Below, one piece after another: positions 12,507-25,300 of a stretch of 64,000 nt of DNA. How positions within the stretch are numbered: the stretch's first letter is position 1; every line of letters begins with the position of its first letter. Source of the DNA: Saccharum officinarum (lineage: Eukaryota; Streptophyta; Magnoliopsida; Poales; Poaceae); the NCBI GenBank assembly GCA_020631735.1, contig CM036199.1, positions 17,587,553 through 17,651,552 of the forward strand, given 5' to 3'. The notes beneath the pieces were generated by a model. It saw nothing but the letters and a program-made list of their open reading frames with translations. It did no database searches and was not told the origin of the DNA. The position numbers and the translations under genes are program-made.

Positions 12507-12529
12507 GCCTTGTTCACTTCCCCTCCCAA

Positions 12530-12970
12530 GGCTGTGTTTAGTTGGGAAAGTTTGAGTGAAAAGTTACTGTAGCACTTTTCGTTGTTATTTGGTAAAATTT
12601 GTCCAACTATAGATTAATTAGACTCAAAAGATTCATCTCGAACTTTACAGACAAACTATGCAATTAGTTATTTTTTTATCTACATTTAATGCTCCATGCA
12701 TGTGTTTAAAGATTCGATGTGATGGGTGGAAGAGGAAATATTTTGGGTTGGACGGGCCCAACCCAAAATATTTCCTCTTCCACTCATCACATCAAATATT
12801 TCGACGCATGCATGGAGCATTAAATATAGATAAAAAAGATAACTAATTGCATAGTTTGTCTGTAAATGTCGGGATGAATCTTTTGAGACTAGTTAGTCCA
12901 TAATTGGACAAATTTTACCAAATAACAACGAAAGATGCTACAGTAACTTTTCGCGAACTGAACACACCCT
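12530..12970. mobile_element. Palindromic pair of family B MITEs
   Basis: Two nearly full family B copies stand head to head: 12530-12749 reads GGCTGTGTTTAGTTGGG inward, and 12758-12970 is its inverse ending TGAACACACCCT. They meet at TTGGGTTGGACGGGCCCAACCC. The RNA would form a near-perfect hairpin of about 210 bp. A truncated GGCCTTGTTCACTTCC end precedes it at 12506. Confidence 0.8.
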
Positions 12971-13039
12971 GAAACCAAATTCAGGAACGCAGAAATATAC
13001 TGTTGAAAGTTTGACACCCGCTGCCCGGTTGAGAGACCG

Positions 13040-13610
13040 ATGAATTTTTCTCAGGTTTAAATATCCCCTCCAGCTCTACCCGCTCCATTCACCAAGTCAC
13101 GACGCCGCATCCCGCAGCCCCTGTCCTCGCCGCGGCGCGCTCCGCTCGACTCTCCCGAGCCGCATCTCCACCGCTCCTCTCTTCTCCGGCTCCGGCCCGG
13201 CTTCAACGGTGAGAATGGCGCATCCTATCCTATCCATCCCTTCTCCCTCCCCCCACTCCTATTCCTTTGACATCAACACTTTTCTTAAACCCTAACCGTG
13301 GGTTCTGTTCTTGATTTTGATGGGATTTTCAGTGAAAAGGGAAGCTTTGCAAGAGGGGCATGGGGAGAGGACGACATGTACCAATTGGATCTGGGAGTTT
13401 CAGGTGAAGATGCGTGTGTTCTTTGATGCATTCTTATCCCTAATGCAGCACTCGTTGCTTTTGCTGAACTCCCAAACAAATGGCGGTATCCATTCCTTTG
13501 CAACAGGTAGCGGCGGGAAGTTTCCGTTCCTTGTGGTGAACCAAACAGCACCTTAAATCAAACAGGTCCAGGATTGCTTGCAGCACGCTACAGTCACTCA
13601 CACCCAGGCT
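13040..13610 (+). other. POT1 promoter and probable non-coding first exon
   Basis: A C-rich leader-like stretch (about 13074-13208) ends CTTCAACG before a good donor GTGAGA at 13209. A plausible acceptor TTTTCAG precedes TGAAAAGGG at about 13333. The short open frames here do not match a protein family and are taken as 5' untranslated. Confidence 0.45.
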
Positions 13611-16600
13611 ATGGAGGAGGCACCAGCGACGGAGCGGAAGAGACCGCGTGAGGGCGACGCGGTTACTTCCGCCGCGGCGGCGGCCGGGGACCCTCAGTAC
13701 ACGTACCTGTCTATCGCCGACGCCCTCAAGGTTCCCGGCGTCAAGGTCTGCATCTTCGCCGTCGTCTCCGAGATCGGCACCGCCGTCCGCAGCCGTGGCA
13801 CGGGTGAGCCTCACTATCAAGTCTCAACTCCTCCCCTTCTCTCCTTCCTTGAACCCGCTGTCGGCTTCATCTTAGGGTTTAGTCCGGATTTTAGCAGGAT
13901 GAGAGTTGACGGTTTGTGCTTAAGCTGTTGCAGGATGTATGGTGCCTTCTTCTGTTATTCTTCAGTCTGATTCACAAAGTGTTCACCTAGGGTTTGTTCT
14001 CGATCGCAAATGCTGCGGAGGCAGGGAAATTTGTAGGGTTCCGTTGTGATTTTCGCTGTGAAATTAGAGAAGTGTATGAATAGTGTTGATTAGGATTAGT
14101 TCTCTGCTCAGATTGTTGTTTGCTTGTTGTGGGGGGACGCATGCTTTAGCTTGTCCACTTTGTACTCAGATCTCCTCTTTTGCAACTTTTTGCATGAAGC
14201 ATTACACATTGAGAGGGACCTTCTGTTGTCACGTTCATTGCTAAGTCTCACTTTTGATACTCAAATCAATGCTAGAACCCTTGGTCATGGCTATAGTTTT
14301 TGCAGATTTCACTCTTACGTTGAGGATTGTGGATCAATCACGCACGGCTGGAATCTCTGCAACATTTTTTGCTGAAGACACTGCCCTATTGCCCCGTGTT
14401 AAGTCAACTGGGGATGTGATCAGTCTCCATAACGTCATGGTACAGCATAAAACTCTATTTAATTATGCCATTTTTCACTGGGTATTTCTCGGAGCTATAA
14501 ACTTCCACATACCTTTTTATGTGTGGTTATTTAAGCATAACATATTTGACAACACCTAGTTCATGCCTACTTTGATCTGCAGATAACAATGCATGGGGAG
14601 TTCTTTGTTACATTCAACAAAAAGTTTTCTTCATTCGCGCTATTTGAAAGCAAAGTATTTGCTGAGTGCAGCCCATATCAGTCTTCTTTGAAATATCGTG
14701 GCAGCATAGATGACAAAGAACTTTTAACCCAGCAGAGAACGTGGCTTGCATATAATCCTCTAGGTGACTCCTAATCGATAATTACTTTTGATGATTTATT
14801 TGGTCCACCCATCTGCATGATATTTTCTGTGGTGCCTTAGTCGTGCTCATTCCACTCCAGTTTTATGTGTCAATGAAATATCATGGTGGTGAACATGTTC
14901 TTATCTAAATGAGAAGCCAGCCTAACTATCATACTTGTGGGGCTGAAAGGCTAATTCAGTTTCCTATTTCTTGGTCCCACCAATTAGCATGATTCACTAG
15001 AATTTATGTAGGATCAAATAGTATACTGCAGGCATTCTATTTATGAACTCTTCTTACCCAATGGAATTAAGTATTTTATAAATTACTAGCAAATATGCCC
15101 GTGCGTTGCAACGGGGAAACAATTATTGTGTTATTGATGGCACAAGTGCAGCTGCGCAGTGAAGCCTTGTGTGAGCATAGTGGCCACGGTAGCACGAGCA
15201 CCTAGTGTCATCAGGCTCTGCCAGGCAACCTAGGACGGCGGTGTGGCAACCACTGAGAAGACATAGGCTAGCACTGCGCAACAATGCGATGGGGGGGCAT
15301 GGCACCCTTGTGCGTGTGGATCTAGACGGTCACGGTTGACCGAGTGTGCAACTCTTACGGTGCCCTTAACGATCGAGAAGAGCGGCGTGCATGGGAGATC
15401 TAATTGTTCCATCAGTGTACGAGATGACGCAACAGTTTGTGGAGGTTAGCATGATAAGGAGTAGTTGGATCACGTGATGGTCAATCGATTGCTCCACTAT
15501 CGGTCTTTCCAACAGTTGGTCCTCATATTTTCAGTATGCTTAATGTATCTTTTGCCTTGCCTCATCGTTATCGTTCTCCTGCACCCTCGATCTTAAGGGC
15601 TACCATTCTTATAGGGTCATGAGTTTTAACAGAACTTGCATTATCTCATTTTAGCCCTTAGTTAAGGTCGGTCTCTGCCTGCCTTTCAATCAAAACAACA
15701 ACAGTTTGAATTTTGTTGTCTACAACTGTTCCTATTTTGTTAGATTGTCAGTTTCTTGCAGTGAACTCATATTACTTTTTAACTATCTGCTCTCCCTACA
15801 AGTGATATATGCTATTCTCTTTCTTTAGGATATATACCTTTTATTATAGCATGTATTCTTTGTCTATCTTTGTTTCCGTGCAGAGATTCATGAAATACTT
15901 AACTAGTACGTCCCTAACAATGCTTTACCAGCAACTTTTGTAACATCTGTTTCTATCTAACTACTTTGCACCGCAGGTCTGAAAGATCTCGAATTGCAGT
16001 TAAGGAGTTTAAAGTCTGATTCTACTTTTGATCTAGTATGCAAGGTTAGTTCTTTATTCAATCATATTGAAACTGAAGACTTATTTTGGTACAGGGAGTG
16101 CTCCAAAAAATTCTCTCTGCCTTCTTGTAGGTTGTTCATGTCCATGAAGATAGTGGCAAATGGATTTTTTATGTTTGGGATGGAACCGATACCCCTGCAG
16201 CTGAGTTTCAGGCAATGTAGGATTATCTATGTTTATTTATTGTTTCTAATAAAATTTTCAGCAATAACTAAGAAAACCATCTATACAATATAGGATTATT
16301 TAGTGTTTTTGAAATACTGTTGCAGCCTTTAATCTTTATTTGGTTGTTCTTATATAGTGCACTGAACTTAAGCATGGTCAACGAAAAGAAAATAAGTATT
16401 ATCTTAGAAAAACATTTGCTGATGTCAGTCACGTCACTATTTTCACTTAACTTACCTTTTTTTTTGTGCCTCTGCTATTGATTGGTGAACATATAGTTTG
16501 GATGCTGAGGCAGTTCAATCACCCCCTCTACTTGAAGGACCACCTCTACTCAGGGAGGTCTTGTGCACAATGCCATGTGTCGGAACTGTTCTGAGAATTT

Positions 16601-18199
16601 ATTCAAACAGGTTTATCAAGGAAGTATTACACATGCAAAATGGTATTTATTGGGCCAGGTTCTGCAATATTACTTGCAAGCAAGAGTTTGGCATTTGGAA
16701 AGGCATTTTGCTGCCCACTAGTAGAGTTCGCCTTTTATCTCATGAAGATGGTAGCGTTGTTGATCGTCTGAAGTAATCTTCTTTTCTGATGAATTTTAAT
16801 GTTCTTTGGACATTATATAAGTAAATTTTACCAATTACATGAACACCTCCAGGATGTATGACAGCCGCAACACCAACAAAGTTCACCGCCGGCCGATGAC
16901 AGGCTTCCCCTCTAATGTTACTGGTATAGAGCACCATCCGATAGTTTGCACTGCTCCTCTGAATCACTGATGGACATATTCTGTTTCATCGTTCAGATCA
17001 TGAATTTAGCTTCTGATTCAGCATTTATAATTGATTAAAATAGCAATATTTAAGTTTGTTCATCAGGCCTTATCTTCATTGTTACCTGTAAGTGTATAAT
17101 ATAGCATCCCTCCGTTTTATTTGCATATGAATGTTGTGCATAAAAACAAACCTCAATATTTTTTTCTCGTGTGGTATGTATATATGGAGATCTAAATGAA
17201 GCACATGATCTTGTCAAAGTGCTTGTTTACATGTATTATATTGATGATGAAGTGCTGCATAAAGTTGTAATGCATTTTTGCTGCTATCTGTTGCCCACAA
17301 AGGCTTTGCCTCATGACAATTTGTTATCAATTCTGTCAGGTGTAGATGAGAAAGGAGGTTACTCAACGTTAATGGAGTCTTTAACTCATGATGAGGTATT
17401 ACTTCTTTCCCATTTTTCTCTAGTTATTTATTAGTTTTATTTCTGTTTTTGATTTGGTCTAATATTATCCAACACCCCTGAGAACATGCGAGCATGTTTA
17501 CTTTTAAGTGGTATCCCAGTGATTTATCTCTTCCTTTTCAAGAGAAAACTATATATTTTGCTTCCCTAATTAATACAGAACCGTGAGTGTTCTGAACTAT
17601 GACTCTAAAGCTAACCAACTTCAATATCTCATTTTTCTTTGTACTAGGTGACACACAAATTGAAAACCTTGGTCCGTGTTGTGGGAGCATATCCATGTCA
17701 ACCTAGTGTAGTCCATTTGTTGCTTTCAACTGGTACATATACTATGCGGTTGACTCTTGAGGATCCTACAGCGAGAATTCATGCGTTCGTCCATAAGGAT
17801 GAGATGGTAATATATTAGTAAATAACCCTTATGCTTGATTTCCTTGTGTACAGTCTACAGACCGTCCCAGGTGTCCACATTCATCACTAGTGAAAAAAAA
17901 ATCAGTGTTGGTGGTAAAAGGGTCATGGATGCTTAAACGTCAGCTGAATTAGGTGATCATGTCTTCTTCTGAATCCTTGGCAGGTTAAATTCTTCGGTGG
18001 TTTTCTAACAGCAGAAGCAGTAATAAAAAAGATGAACAAGCTACTGGGCAACCCAGAACAAGAAGACAGCGAGGAAGGTGCCCCCCTGACCAGGAATCCA
18101 CCTTGGATATGGTGTTGCTTGAAATCATACTATAAGGACAAAAACGACATCTGGGGCAGCAGAACGTACCAAATCTATGCCACAGAGATCAGAGATTGA
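13611..18199 (+). CDS. POT1: Protection of telomeres protein POT1
   Basis: Single-stranded telomere DNA or telomerase-associated OB-fold protein, acting in the nucleus at chromosome ends. Exons: 13611-13803, 14306-14439, 14583-14763, 15977-16044, 16131-16216, 16497-16772, 16853-16923, 17340-17395, 17648-17806, 17984-18199; 479 residues, the usual size for plant POT1. The start is ATGGAGGAGGCACC; a basic RKRPREG stretch follows. The first OB fold spans about residues 32-180 (YTYLSIADALKVPGVKV, TLTLRIVDQSR, MHGEFFVTF), the second follows about LKDLELQLRSLKSD, and a C-terminal domain ends in YQIYATEIRD. No lesions. The junction between exons ending 16923 and starting 17340 is in phase but the least certain; a small extra exon between them is possible. 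POT1a versus POT1b subtype cannot be told here. Confidence 0.92.
15086..15115 (-). mobile_element. Helitron 3' terminus inside POT1 intron 3
   Basis: CTAGCAAATATGCCCGTGCG then TTGCAACGG is, read on the minus strand, an excellent match to the grass Helitron 3' end (CCGT-N-GCAACGCACGGGC, four or five bases, CTAG), and the base after CTAG on that strand is T as expected. The unusual GC-rich segment 15116-15480 directly beyond it is probably Helitron interior. A matching 5' TC end was not found, so the copy is probably truncated. Confidence 0.6.
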
Positions 18200-18810
18200 G
18201 CAGGGATGCTGCTCGAGTATGCGGGAACACTTGCTTTGAGGGGGCGTTTTGTAAGGATGCAGGGCGTTTTGTAAGGATGCAGGGCGACACGCTTTAGTGG
18301 TAGGCTACTACTGTCAGTGTTATTCCCTTATGTAATGTAGTTGCAGTGCTGTCGCTAGCCATCTGCTTATGTACAATCAATGAATACTATCCAGAACACT
18401 GGTGGCATCTGTAGTAGTCTGTATGTGCCAATTGTGCGATTGCACTCTTATCTTATGAAATGTTAATGCACGCATCAGTGCATCACCAACTTTTGGTTTG
18501 GAACGTGGACCCCTTCGTTTCTTGTTCGGCGCCTATGTGTTGCCTTGCGTGCAGTTTTCAGTTTCAGAAACGCGGTTGTCAGTTGTCATTTGTCACGCGC
18601 CCTCCCGGTCTCCCCCACTGATGCAGGCAGTCAGGCACTGCTAGCGCTAGACCGACCGCCAGTATCGTGGACGACTAGCACCGGTAGAGACTTCAGAGAC
18701 GCCACCGGTAAAGCAGCGTGAAGGCTCGCAAGTGTATGACACCCAACGGCTAACGTCTCCACCCCAATCCAATTAGCCCACCTCTGCTCTGCGGGGTGCG
18801 GGCGCCTCAA
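18200..18810 (+). other. POT1 3' region and IGPS promoter
   Basis: About 610 bases separate the two genes. A direct repeat GGGCGTTTTGTAAGGATGCA occurs twice at about 18242-18281, just after the POT1 stop. AATGAATACTATC near 18380 may serve polyadenylation. No TATA box stands out ahead of IGPS. Confidence 0.5.
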
Positions 18811-21800
18811 ATGGAAGCTCTGGCTATCGGATCCGCGCCTCCCCGGCCGGGCATCGCTGCCCTCGCAAGGTACTCCCACCTCCGCCGCCCCGGAACCCTC
18901 ACCGTCACCGCCGCTGCAGTCACAGCTGCGCGCCGCCCCCTCACGGCGGCCTCCATGGACGCCGCCGGTGGCCGCCCGAGCCCCGCGCCTATCCGCTGCA
19001 CCAGCGCGGAGACGGTCAGCTTTCCGCGCTCGATCCCCCGTGTCTACCGCTCTCGATCTCGGTTCGCCTCGAATTCCGAGTTGTGAGGTTCGGGTGGGTG
19101 TCGTGTTGCCGTGCAGGACGCCGAGGTGGATGAGGTCGCGACGAGCTCGCACGCCGCGGAGGCCGACGCGGGGGCCACCACGGACACGGAGCAAGGGGGC
19201 AACGGGAGCCCCGTGGCGGGCGCCGCTGCCGCCGCGGACGCCGCCGAGGTCGCCGGCGTCGACGGGATAAGGATACGGCGGCGGCCCGTGACGGGGCCCG
19301 CGGTGCACTACGTGGGTCCGTTCCAGTTCCGCCTCGAGAACGAGGGGAACACGCCGCGGAACATCCTCGAGAAAATCATCTGGGACAAGGATGTCGAGGT
19401 TTCGCAGGCACGTCTGGATGATTGGACGAGAGTGAGGTGATGATAAGCCTGCACGTGGGGTTAGCCTCGTGCTGACGCGGTGTGAATTTTTTTGTGCTGG
19501 CAGATGAAGGAGAGAAGGCCCCTTTACATGCTGAAGGGCCCGCTTGAGGCTGCTCCCCCAGCTAGGGACTTCGTTGGGTCACTCAAGGCGTCCTATGATC
19601 GGACTGCCTTGCCTGCTCTGATCGCGGAGGTCAAGAAGGCTTCACCAAGCCGGGGTGTTATCAGGGAGAATTTTGATCCGGTGAGTTTAGGGTATGGCTA
19701 AGTTTTGGCAGGAGTAAAATCCAATCATTTCATTTCTTGTTGTATATAAGTTCATATATTTGTTATATATATGCGAATTGATCCTTGTGTTTTGTCCGGG
19801 GAAGTCATTTGTGGAACTGCACTAGTTTGAACCTGATATACTATTATTGACTGAACTGATTGTTGACAGTGACATAATAAGTCAAATAGTAACTACTAAT
19901 TAATAATACAACAGAACCGTGTGTATGCCAGGGTGCCATTCCTTTATATCACACATGTGCTCTGAACCTTCAGAGAGATGCAAAGATTGGAATAGCCAAG
20001 TATTGAAGTTGGCCCATATATGTTGCATGCCTGCTAAAAAACTGGGAAATAAGTGGGTAGAAGTCATCTGATTCATGTTGCTTTTGAACAATGCCTAGTG
20101 ATAGTGATTGGTTTTACTTGTTGACATTCTGAATTCCGAATGGACATACACGATGTTGTTTTGAAACCAAACAGCTTCTCTTGCCGTCTGATAATGCTTG
20201 TTGGCACATAAACAGGTTCAGATCGCTCAGGCATATGAGAAAAACGGAGCAGCATGCCTTAGTGTTCTTACAGATGAAAAGTACTTTCAGGTCATTTATT
20301 TCTTCACCTTGGGAAGTCCTGTCTCATTTCTATCATCAATAAGTTATATATGCTGAAGACACTTGTTTTCCTTTAATATGTAATCAGGGAAGTTTTAACA
20401 ACTTGGAGGCTATTCGCAATGCTGGAGTCCAGGTGCTGTCTCCAAATTACATACATACATTTGATTTGGGAAACCAAATGATATCCTGACAGGGCACTTT
20501 AAGTGCATGAATAGCTCAAGTTCTGAATTACTAAATGCAGTGCCCTCTTCTGTGCAAAGAGTTCATTGTTGATGCTTGGCAACTTTACTATGCACGGTCC
20601 AAGGGTGCAGATGCTGTTCTTCTAATTGCTGCTGTATTACCTGACCGCGATATCAAATACATGTTGAAAATTTGCAAAATACTTGGGATGGCTGCTTTAG
20701 TTGAGGTTAGCTGAGTTATTCTTGCTATATATTTTATATGTTGTTTCAACAGCCACCTCTTGTTTCTCTTGAGTGTTGAGTCATTTGAGTTAGTGATTCA
20801 ACTGGACTGTGTTACTGAAGGTCCATGATGAAAGGGAAATGGACCGTGTTTTAGGGATTGATGGTGTACAGCTCATCGGCATCAATAACCGTAATCTTGG
20901 TATGCTGTTTTTATTGAACTTTTAACACTGAATTCAATTCCTAGTGATACCAGACAAGTCTTCTGTCTATTTTATCACCTGGAAGCTTGTTGATTCATTC
21001 AGGGTATTAAACCATTGGCTTTTGCATCTCAAACGCCACCATACTATGAAGATTCTATTGCGTGGTAAATTAGTGATTGGGGGCAAACGTATGGTCAATC
21101 TAGACATAACATGATAATGTGGTCACTGTTGGAATAGATTAGTATAGACATTATATTCTACTGTAATGCTCCATATCATGTTATTAGGCTGAATAAGTCA
21201 TTGAGGACATTTCCTTTTCCAGAGACATTTGAAGTTGATATTACAAACACAAAAAAGCTTCTGGAGGGTGAACGAGGACAAACTATAGCTCAAAAGGATG
21301 TAATTGTAAGTATTTTCTTTGACATAGTCTAGTGAAAAGCAAAAAAAAAAGAAAGAAAAAGAAAGTATGCTTCCTCTGTCTCTGGTTACGTCTATTCGCA
21401 CTCCATGTTACCTGTGCAGAGCTATTCACAGATCACACTTTCACAAATCATACCTTGTTGCACAGATTCTTATACAAACAGATAGAATGAATCGGTGAAG
21501 TACAATGCTAACCTTGCAATGCTAAGATTCTACAACTTATGTTTACTTAGTAAATTGGGACATCTTCGCTACAATTGGGACAGTTATCACATTGTAATGT
21601 CATCTGAACAGGAAGTAGTACTTGCATCGAGCATTCATGTTCTTTTCAATGTTTCAGGTTGTAGGAGAATCTGGGCTGTTCACTCCTGATGACATTTCAT
21701 TCGTTCAAAACGCTGGGGTCAAAGCGGTAAGCCATGAGACAGAGATACCTATAAACTGACACCAGGCTTAACTGGCGGACTTGCCATTCCTTGCTCTTCT

Positions 21801-21930
21801 TACTGATCTGACTCCTCCTTTGTGTCTGCTGCAGGTTCTCGTCGGGGAATCCCTCATCAAGCAAGAGGATCCAGGGAAAGCAATCGCTGGGCTTTTCGGC
21901 AAAGATATCTCGCACGCTGGTGCTACCTAA
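18811..21930 (+). CDS. IGPS: Indole-3-glycerol phosphate synthase, plastid
   Basis: Catalyses ring closure of carboxyphenylamino-deoxyribulose phosphate to indole-3-glycerol phosphate in tryptophan (and indole defence compound) synthesis. Exons: 18811-19014, 19117-19407, 19504-19680, 20216-20290, 20388-20432, 20541-20705, 20821-20899, 21223-21305, 21658-21726, 21835-21930; 427 residues. The first about 60 residues are Ala/Arg/Ser-rich, a typical chloroplast transit peptide, followed by an acidic linker. The TIM-barrel core shows [46 protein letters not shown] and VGESGLF, which contain the expected catalytic Lys, Glu and Asn residues of TrpC enzymes. Intron 2 is GC-AG. Not fused to anthranilate phosphoribosyl isomerase, as usual in plants. 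Confidence 0.95.
19408..19503 (+). other. GC-AG intron in IGPS
   Basis: Exon 2 ends TTTCGCAG and the intron begins GCACGTCTGG, ending TGCTGGCAG before ATGAAGGAG. The join gives [12 protein letters not shown] in frame. The nearby GTCTGG would add four bases and break the frame, so the GC donor, preceded by a strong CAG exon end, is preferred. Confidence 0.8.
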
Positions 21931-22388
21931 AGAAGGCGCAGAAGAGCAAGCAGAATAAGCGAGAAACGCAACTCCGGGGTTGCATCATTTTGTGTAGGGG
22001 AGAAAATGGAGCGGTGCAATCAGAAATCCACCCTTCCGCAGAGTTTTGATCGGTCGTTTTGTTTACCTGACCAGCAACTTCCCCATGCTGCTGTTTCTTT
22101 GTGACCGAACCATCTCAAAATAAATACAGATTTTAGTGCACAAGATATATGTTCAATAATAAGTTGGATGTAATTGCAAGCAACTTGATTTTGCCTATCT
22201 AGGCTTGATACGCACTGTTTTTTTCATAATAATAAATCAAATAAAAACCGGGCTGCAACGATGTCAGATACAGCCCAAGTTTTAGACTCCAGAAGATGGG
22301 CCATATGGTAAGCGGGACTCCACCCATCCAGCAGACCAAATCAAGCCCAACCCACCGCTGCACCCTCTCTCCAGCAGCGGCGGCGGCC
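21931..22388 (+). other. IGPS 3' end and short PARN promoter
   Basis: Only 458 bases lie between stop and next start. AAATAAATACAG near 22119 is a polyadenylation candidate. ATGGGCCATATGG near 22296 contains a TGGGCC site-II-like element close to the PARN start, common in plant housekeeping promoters. Confidence 0.5.
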
Positions 22389-25300
22389 ATGCAGATGCAG
22401 GGCCGCCTCCGGCGCGTCCTCCGGGCGCCGCCGCCCAGAATCCTACTCTACCGCGCTATCTCTTCCCCGCCGCCCGGAGGCGACGGCGACGGCGGTGGCG
22501 GCAGCGGGGTGGCGGTGAAGCAGGTGACGCGGGGGAACATGGCGGAGGCCCTGGAGAAGCTGCAGGGACGCGTGCGGGAGGCCGCATTCGTGGGGGTGGA
22601 CCTGGAGATGAGCGGCGTCACGAGCGCGCCCTGGAGAGACACCTTCGAGCTCGACCGCGCCGACGTGCGCTACCTCAAACTCCGCGACTCCGCGGAGCGG
22701 TTCGCCGCCCTGCAGCTCGGCGTCTGCCCCTTCCGATGGGACCCTGCCAAATCCGCCTTCGTTGCGCATCCGTGCGTGCCTCTTTGTCTCGCCCCAATCT
22801 CCTTCACGTTCTAGTAACCCACTAGTAGCTAAGGATTCTGAATATCTTACTGAGGTTTTGGGGGGTTGCGACTAGCACATTTTTGTGCCGCAGGCAACAT
22901 TTTGGCCTTATTTCCTGTAGAAAGTTTCGTGGTGATATTTAGGAGGAGAGCCGCATTGGGGGCTGATTTTTTTAGCAGGTGTGAGAGAACAACAACTATT
23001 AGTTTGGCTTACTGTGCTTCGTGCAATGCTCTGCAGTGATAAGCTCATACTAGATAGCAACGGAAATGGAGTTCTGAGAAACCTAAGGAAAATGTTCAAT
23101 TGTTGATAAAAAAAATGGATCATGAACATGTTTTACCTTGCAGAAACTTCCGATTGCCAAACTAGGTTGCACATCCACTCTGCAGAGCCTGTGTGGTAGT
23201 TTTGTCTACCGTGGTGCACACTCATGCTGCTCTGGCACCAGAGGCAAATGCGAATTTTCCTTTGTTAGGGGTGAGAACAGTACAAATTTGTCAAAATTTG
23301 ATCGAATTTAAAAATTTCCAGTGGAAATTGTATTAACTTATGGGGTCCTGGCCCTGGTCCTGACACATGTCCAACACAGATTGCTCTGTATCTCTGTCTG
23401 TATCAGTCTTTTCATCATACAACATTCCCTCCTTCAGTATCTCAGTTGTGATGGTTTTCACTTTGCAGTAGATTGAGTTATTGCCTTATTACTGCTTTCT
23501 AATTCAACGTCAGTTGTTGATTGCTTGATCACTTGCTAAACAGCTTTGCAGTTGACTTATTTTCCAGGATATAACCTTTTTCTTCTTTTTTTGAAGAATC
23601 CCTTTTTCTTCTTGCAGGCATAACTTCTATATCTTCCCTCGCAAGGAGCTCCCTAGTGATTGTTCATCTCACGAATTTCTTTGTCAGACAACTTCAATTG
23701 ACTTCCTAGCAAAGTACCAGTTTGATTTCAACACATGCTTCCGTGAAGGTGCTAAGCTGTTACTTTATGCCTTTTCTCTCTCAGTGGATATTGCAAGATG
23801 TGCCTATCACACATTACTCGTTTTATAGTTCTTCACTGTCCAGTACATTAGAGATAAGACCATGCTCCATGCATGCTATTCCCGGAGCATTTGTTCATTT
23901 ACAATATTTGGTTAATCTCAGGAGTATCTTATCTATCCAGAGCACAAGAGGAAGAAGCGCTACAGAAATTTAATATGTTGTATCATGGTCAAACAGCTAC
24001 ATCTTCCACTAATTCTGAAGAGGACAGAGACATACCTTTAAAAAGTGCTTCTGATATTCTTTTCACAGAAAGGATGAAAATGAACTTCAAGGAATGGCGT
24101 GATGTGATAGTTAGCAAGCCAATGGTTGACAACCATTTGTCAGGAAACATTAAATGTTGTGCAGGACAATTCCAGACAGTTTTCTTCAAAATGCGCCCAG
24201 CTATTATGCTTAATGGATTCTCATCGCATCAATTGAAGTTAATTCAACAGGTAGAACATAGTCTTTACCTTGGAATATAGTGATAGTTGGGCAGCTAATT
24301 TGTGAAAAGATACTGTAGTCCTTCCTGAGTTATATCATTTAAGAAATTCTGAATAGTGTTCTTATGTGATCCTCCTTTTTATTCTTTATTTGGTGTGTTA
24401 GACTTACACGTGCCTATGACAAAAAATAAAAAGAAGACATGCCCCTTCTAAAGTTGTCTCTTGCTACTTTATTAAATTTGTCCAATTTATTGTGTCCTAA
24501 AGCACTTACAGTAACCAATGGCCAAATTCTCATAACCTGTACAATGTAGCATGTGCTGAATGTGGGTAGGGACACTTTAGGAACATAGACATATCTCTTT
24601 TTTTTAATTAACTATAACATTAAAGAGAATGGATACTTTTCACTTCTAAAACATCAAAGGTATGCATTAATCCTTGTAAGATAGCCCTTGTCCAAGTCCA
24701 ACACTTTTGGCTGTTGTCATTTTGCTAGTAACTCTGGCACTTTGCCATGTTGAATTTACAATCTTTGGTAATTGGATTTAGGATATTTTCATACTAATTG
24801 TGTTTTGTTGCACAATGTTTTACTACATTAATAGTGCTTCTTGGTACACTATTTCTGTTTCTGCTCATATAGCATGTTTTCCCATGCAGGTTTTGAGAAA
24901 AAACTTTAGGGATCTTGTTTTTGTCTGTACATTTGGTGAGGATGACACATCTGAAAAGAAAGTAGTTTATTCAGACACTGATGATGACAGAATATTATTA
25001 ATGGTAAGAGAATTTACTTGTTTTATTTGGAATGGTGCATGATTCATTAAATTTTCTATCTGCACTAAACCTATTGCAAAAGCTGGAGGTCATAGTTTGA
25101 ATGATGCAATCCAAATTTTGGAACTGGCACTTGTCCTTTCCTTTTATCTTTAAATTGAAGAGGCTCAATCTATGAAAAATCACTATCTTTATGATCACTA
25201 TTCCATTAATCTAAGCAGTAGGTGTTTCTACTTCAATGCAGAAAGATGTGCAGGAAGATCTACTAAAAAACAGGGAAGAAAGAGTTAAATCAGCAATAGG

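Noticed and set aside
13440..13820. Long minus-strand open frame antisense to POT1 exon 1
   Set aside because: It is the shadow of GC-rich coding sequence, without a domain, and overlaps the clear plus-strand exon.
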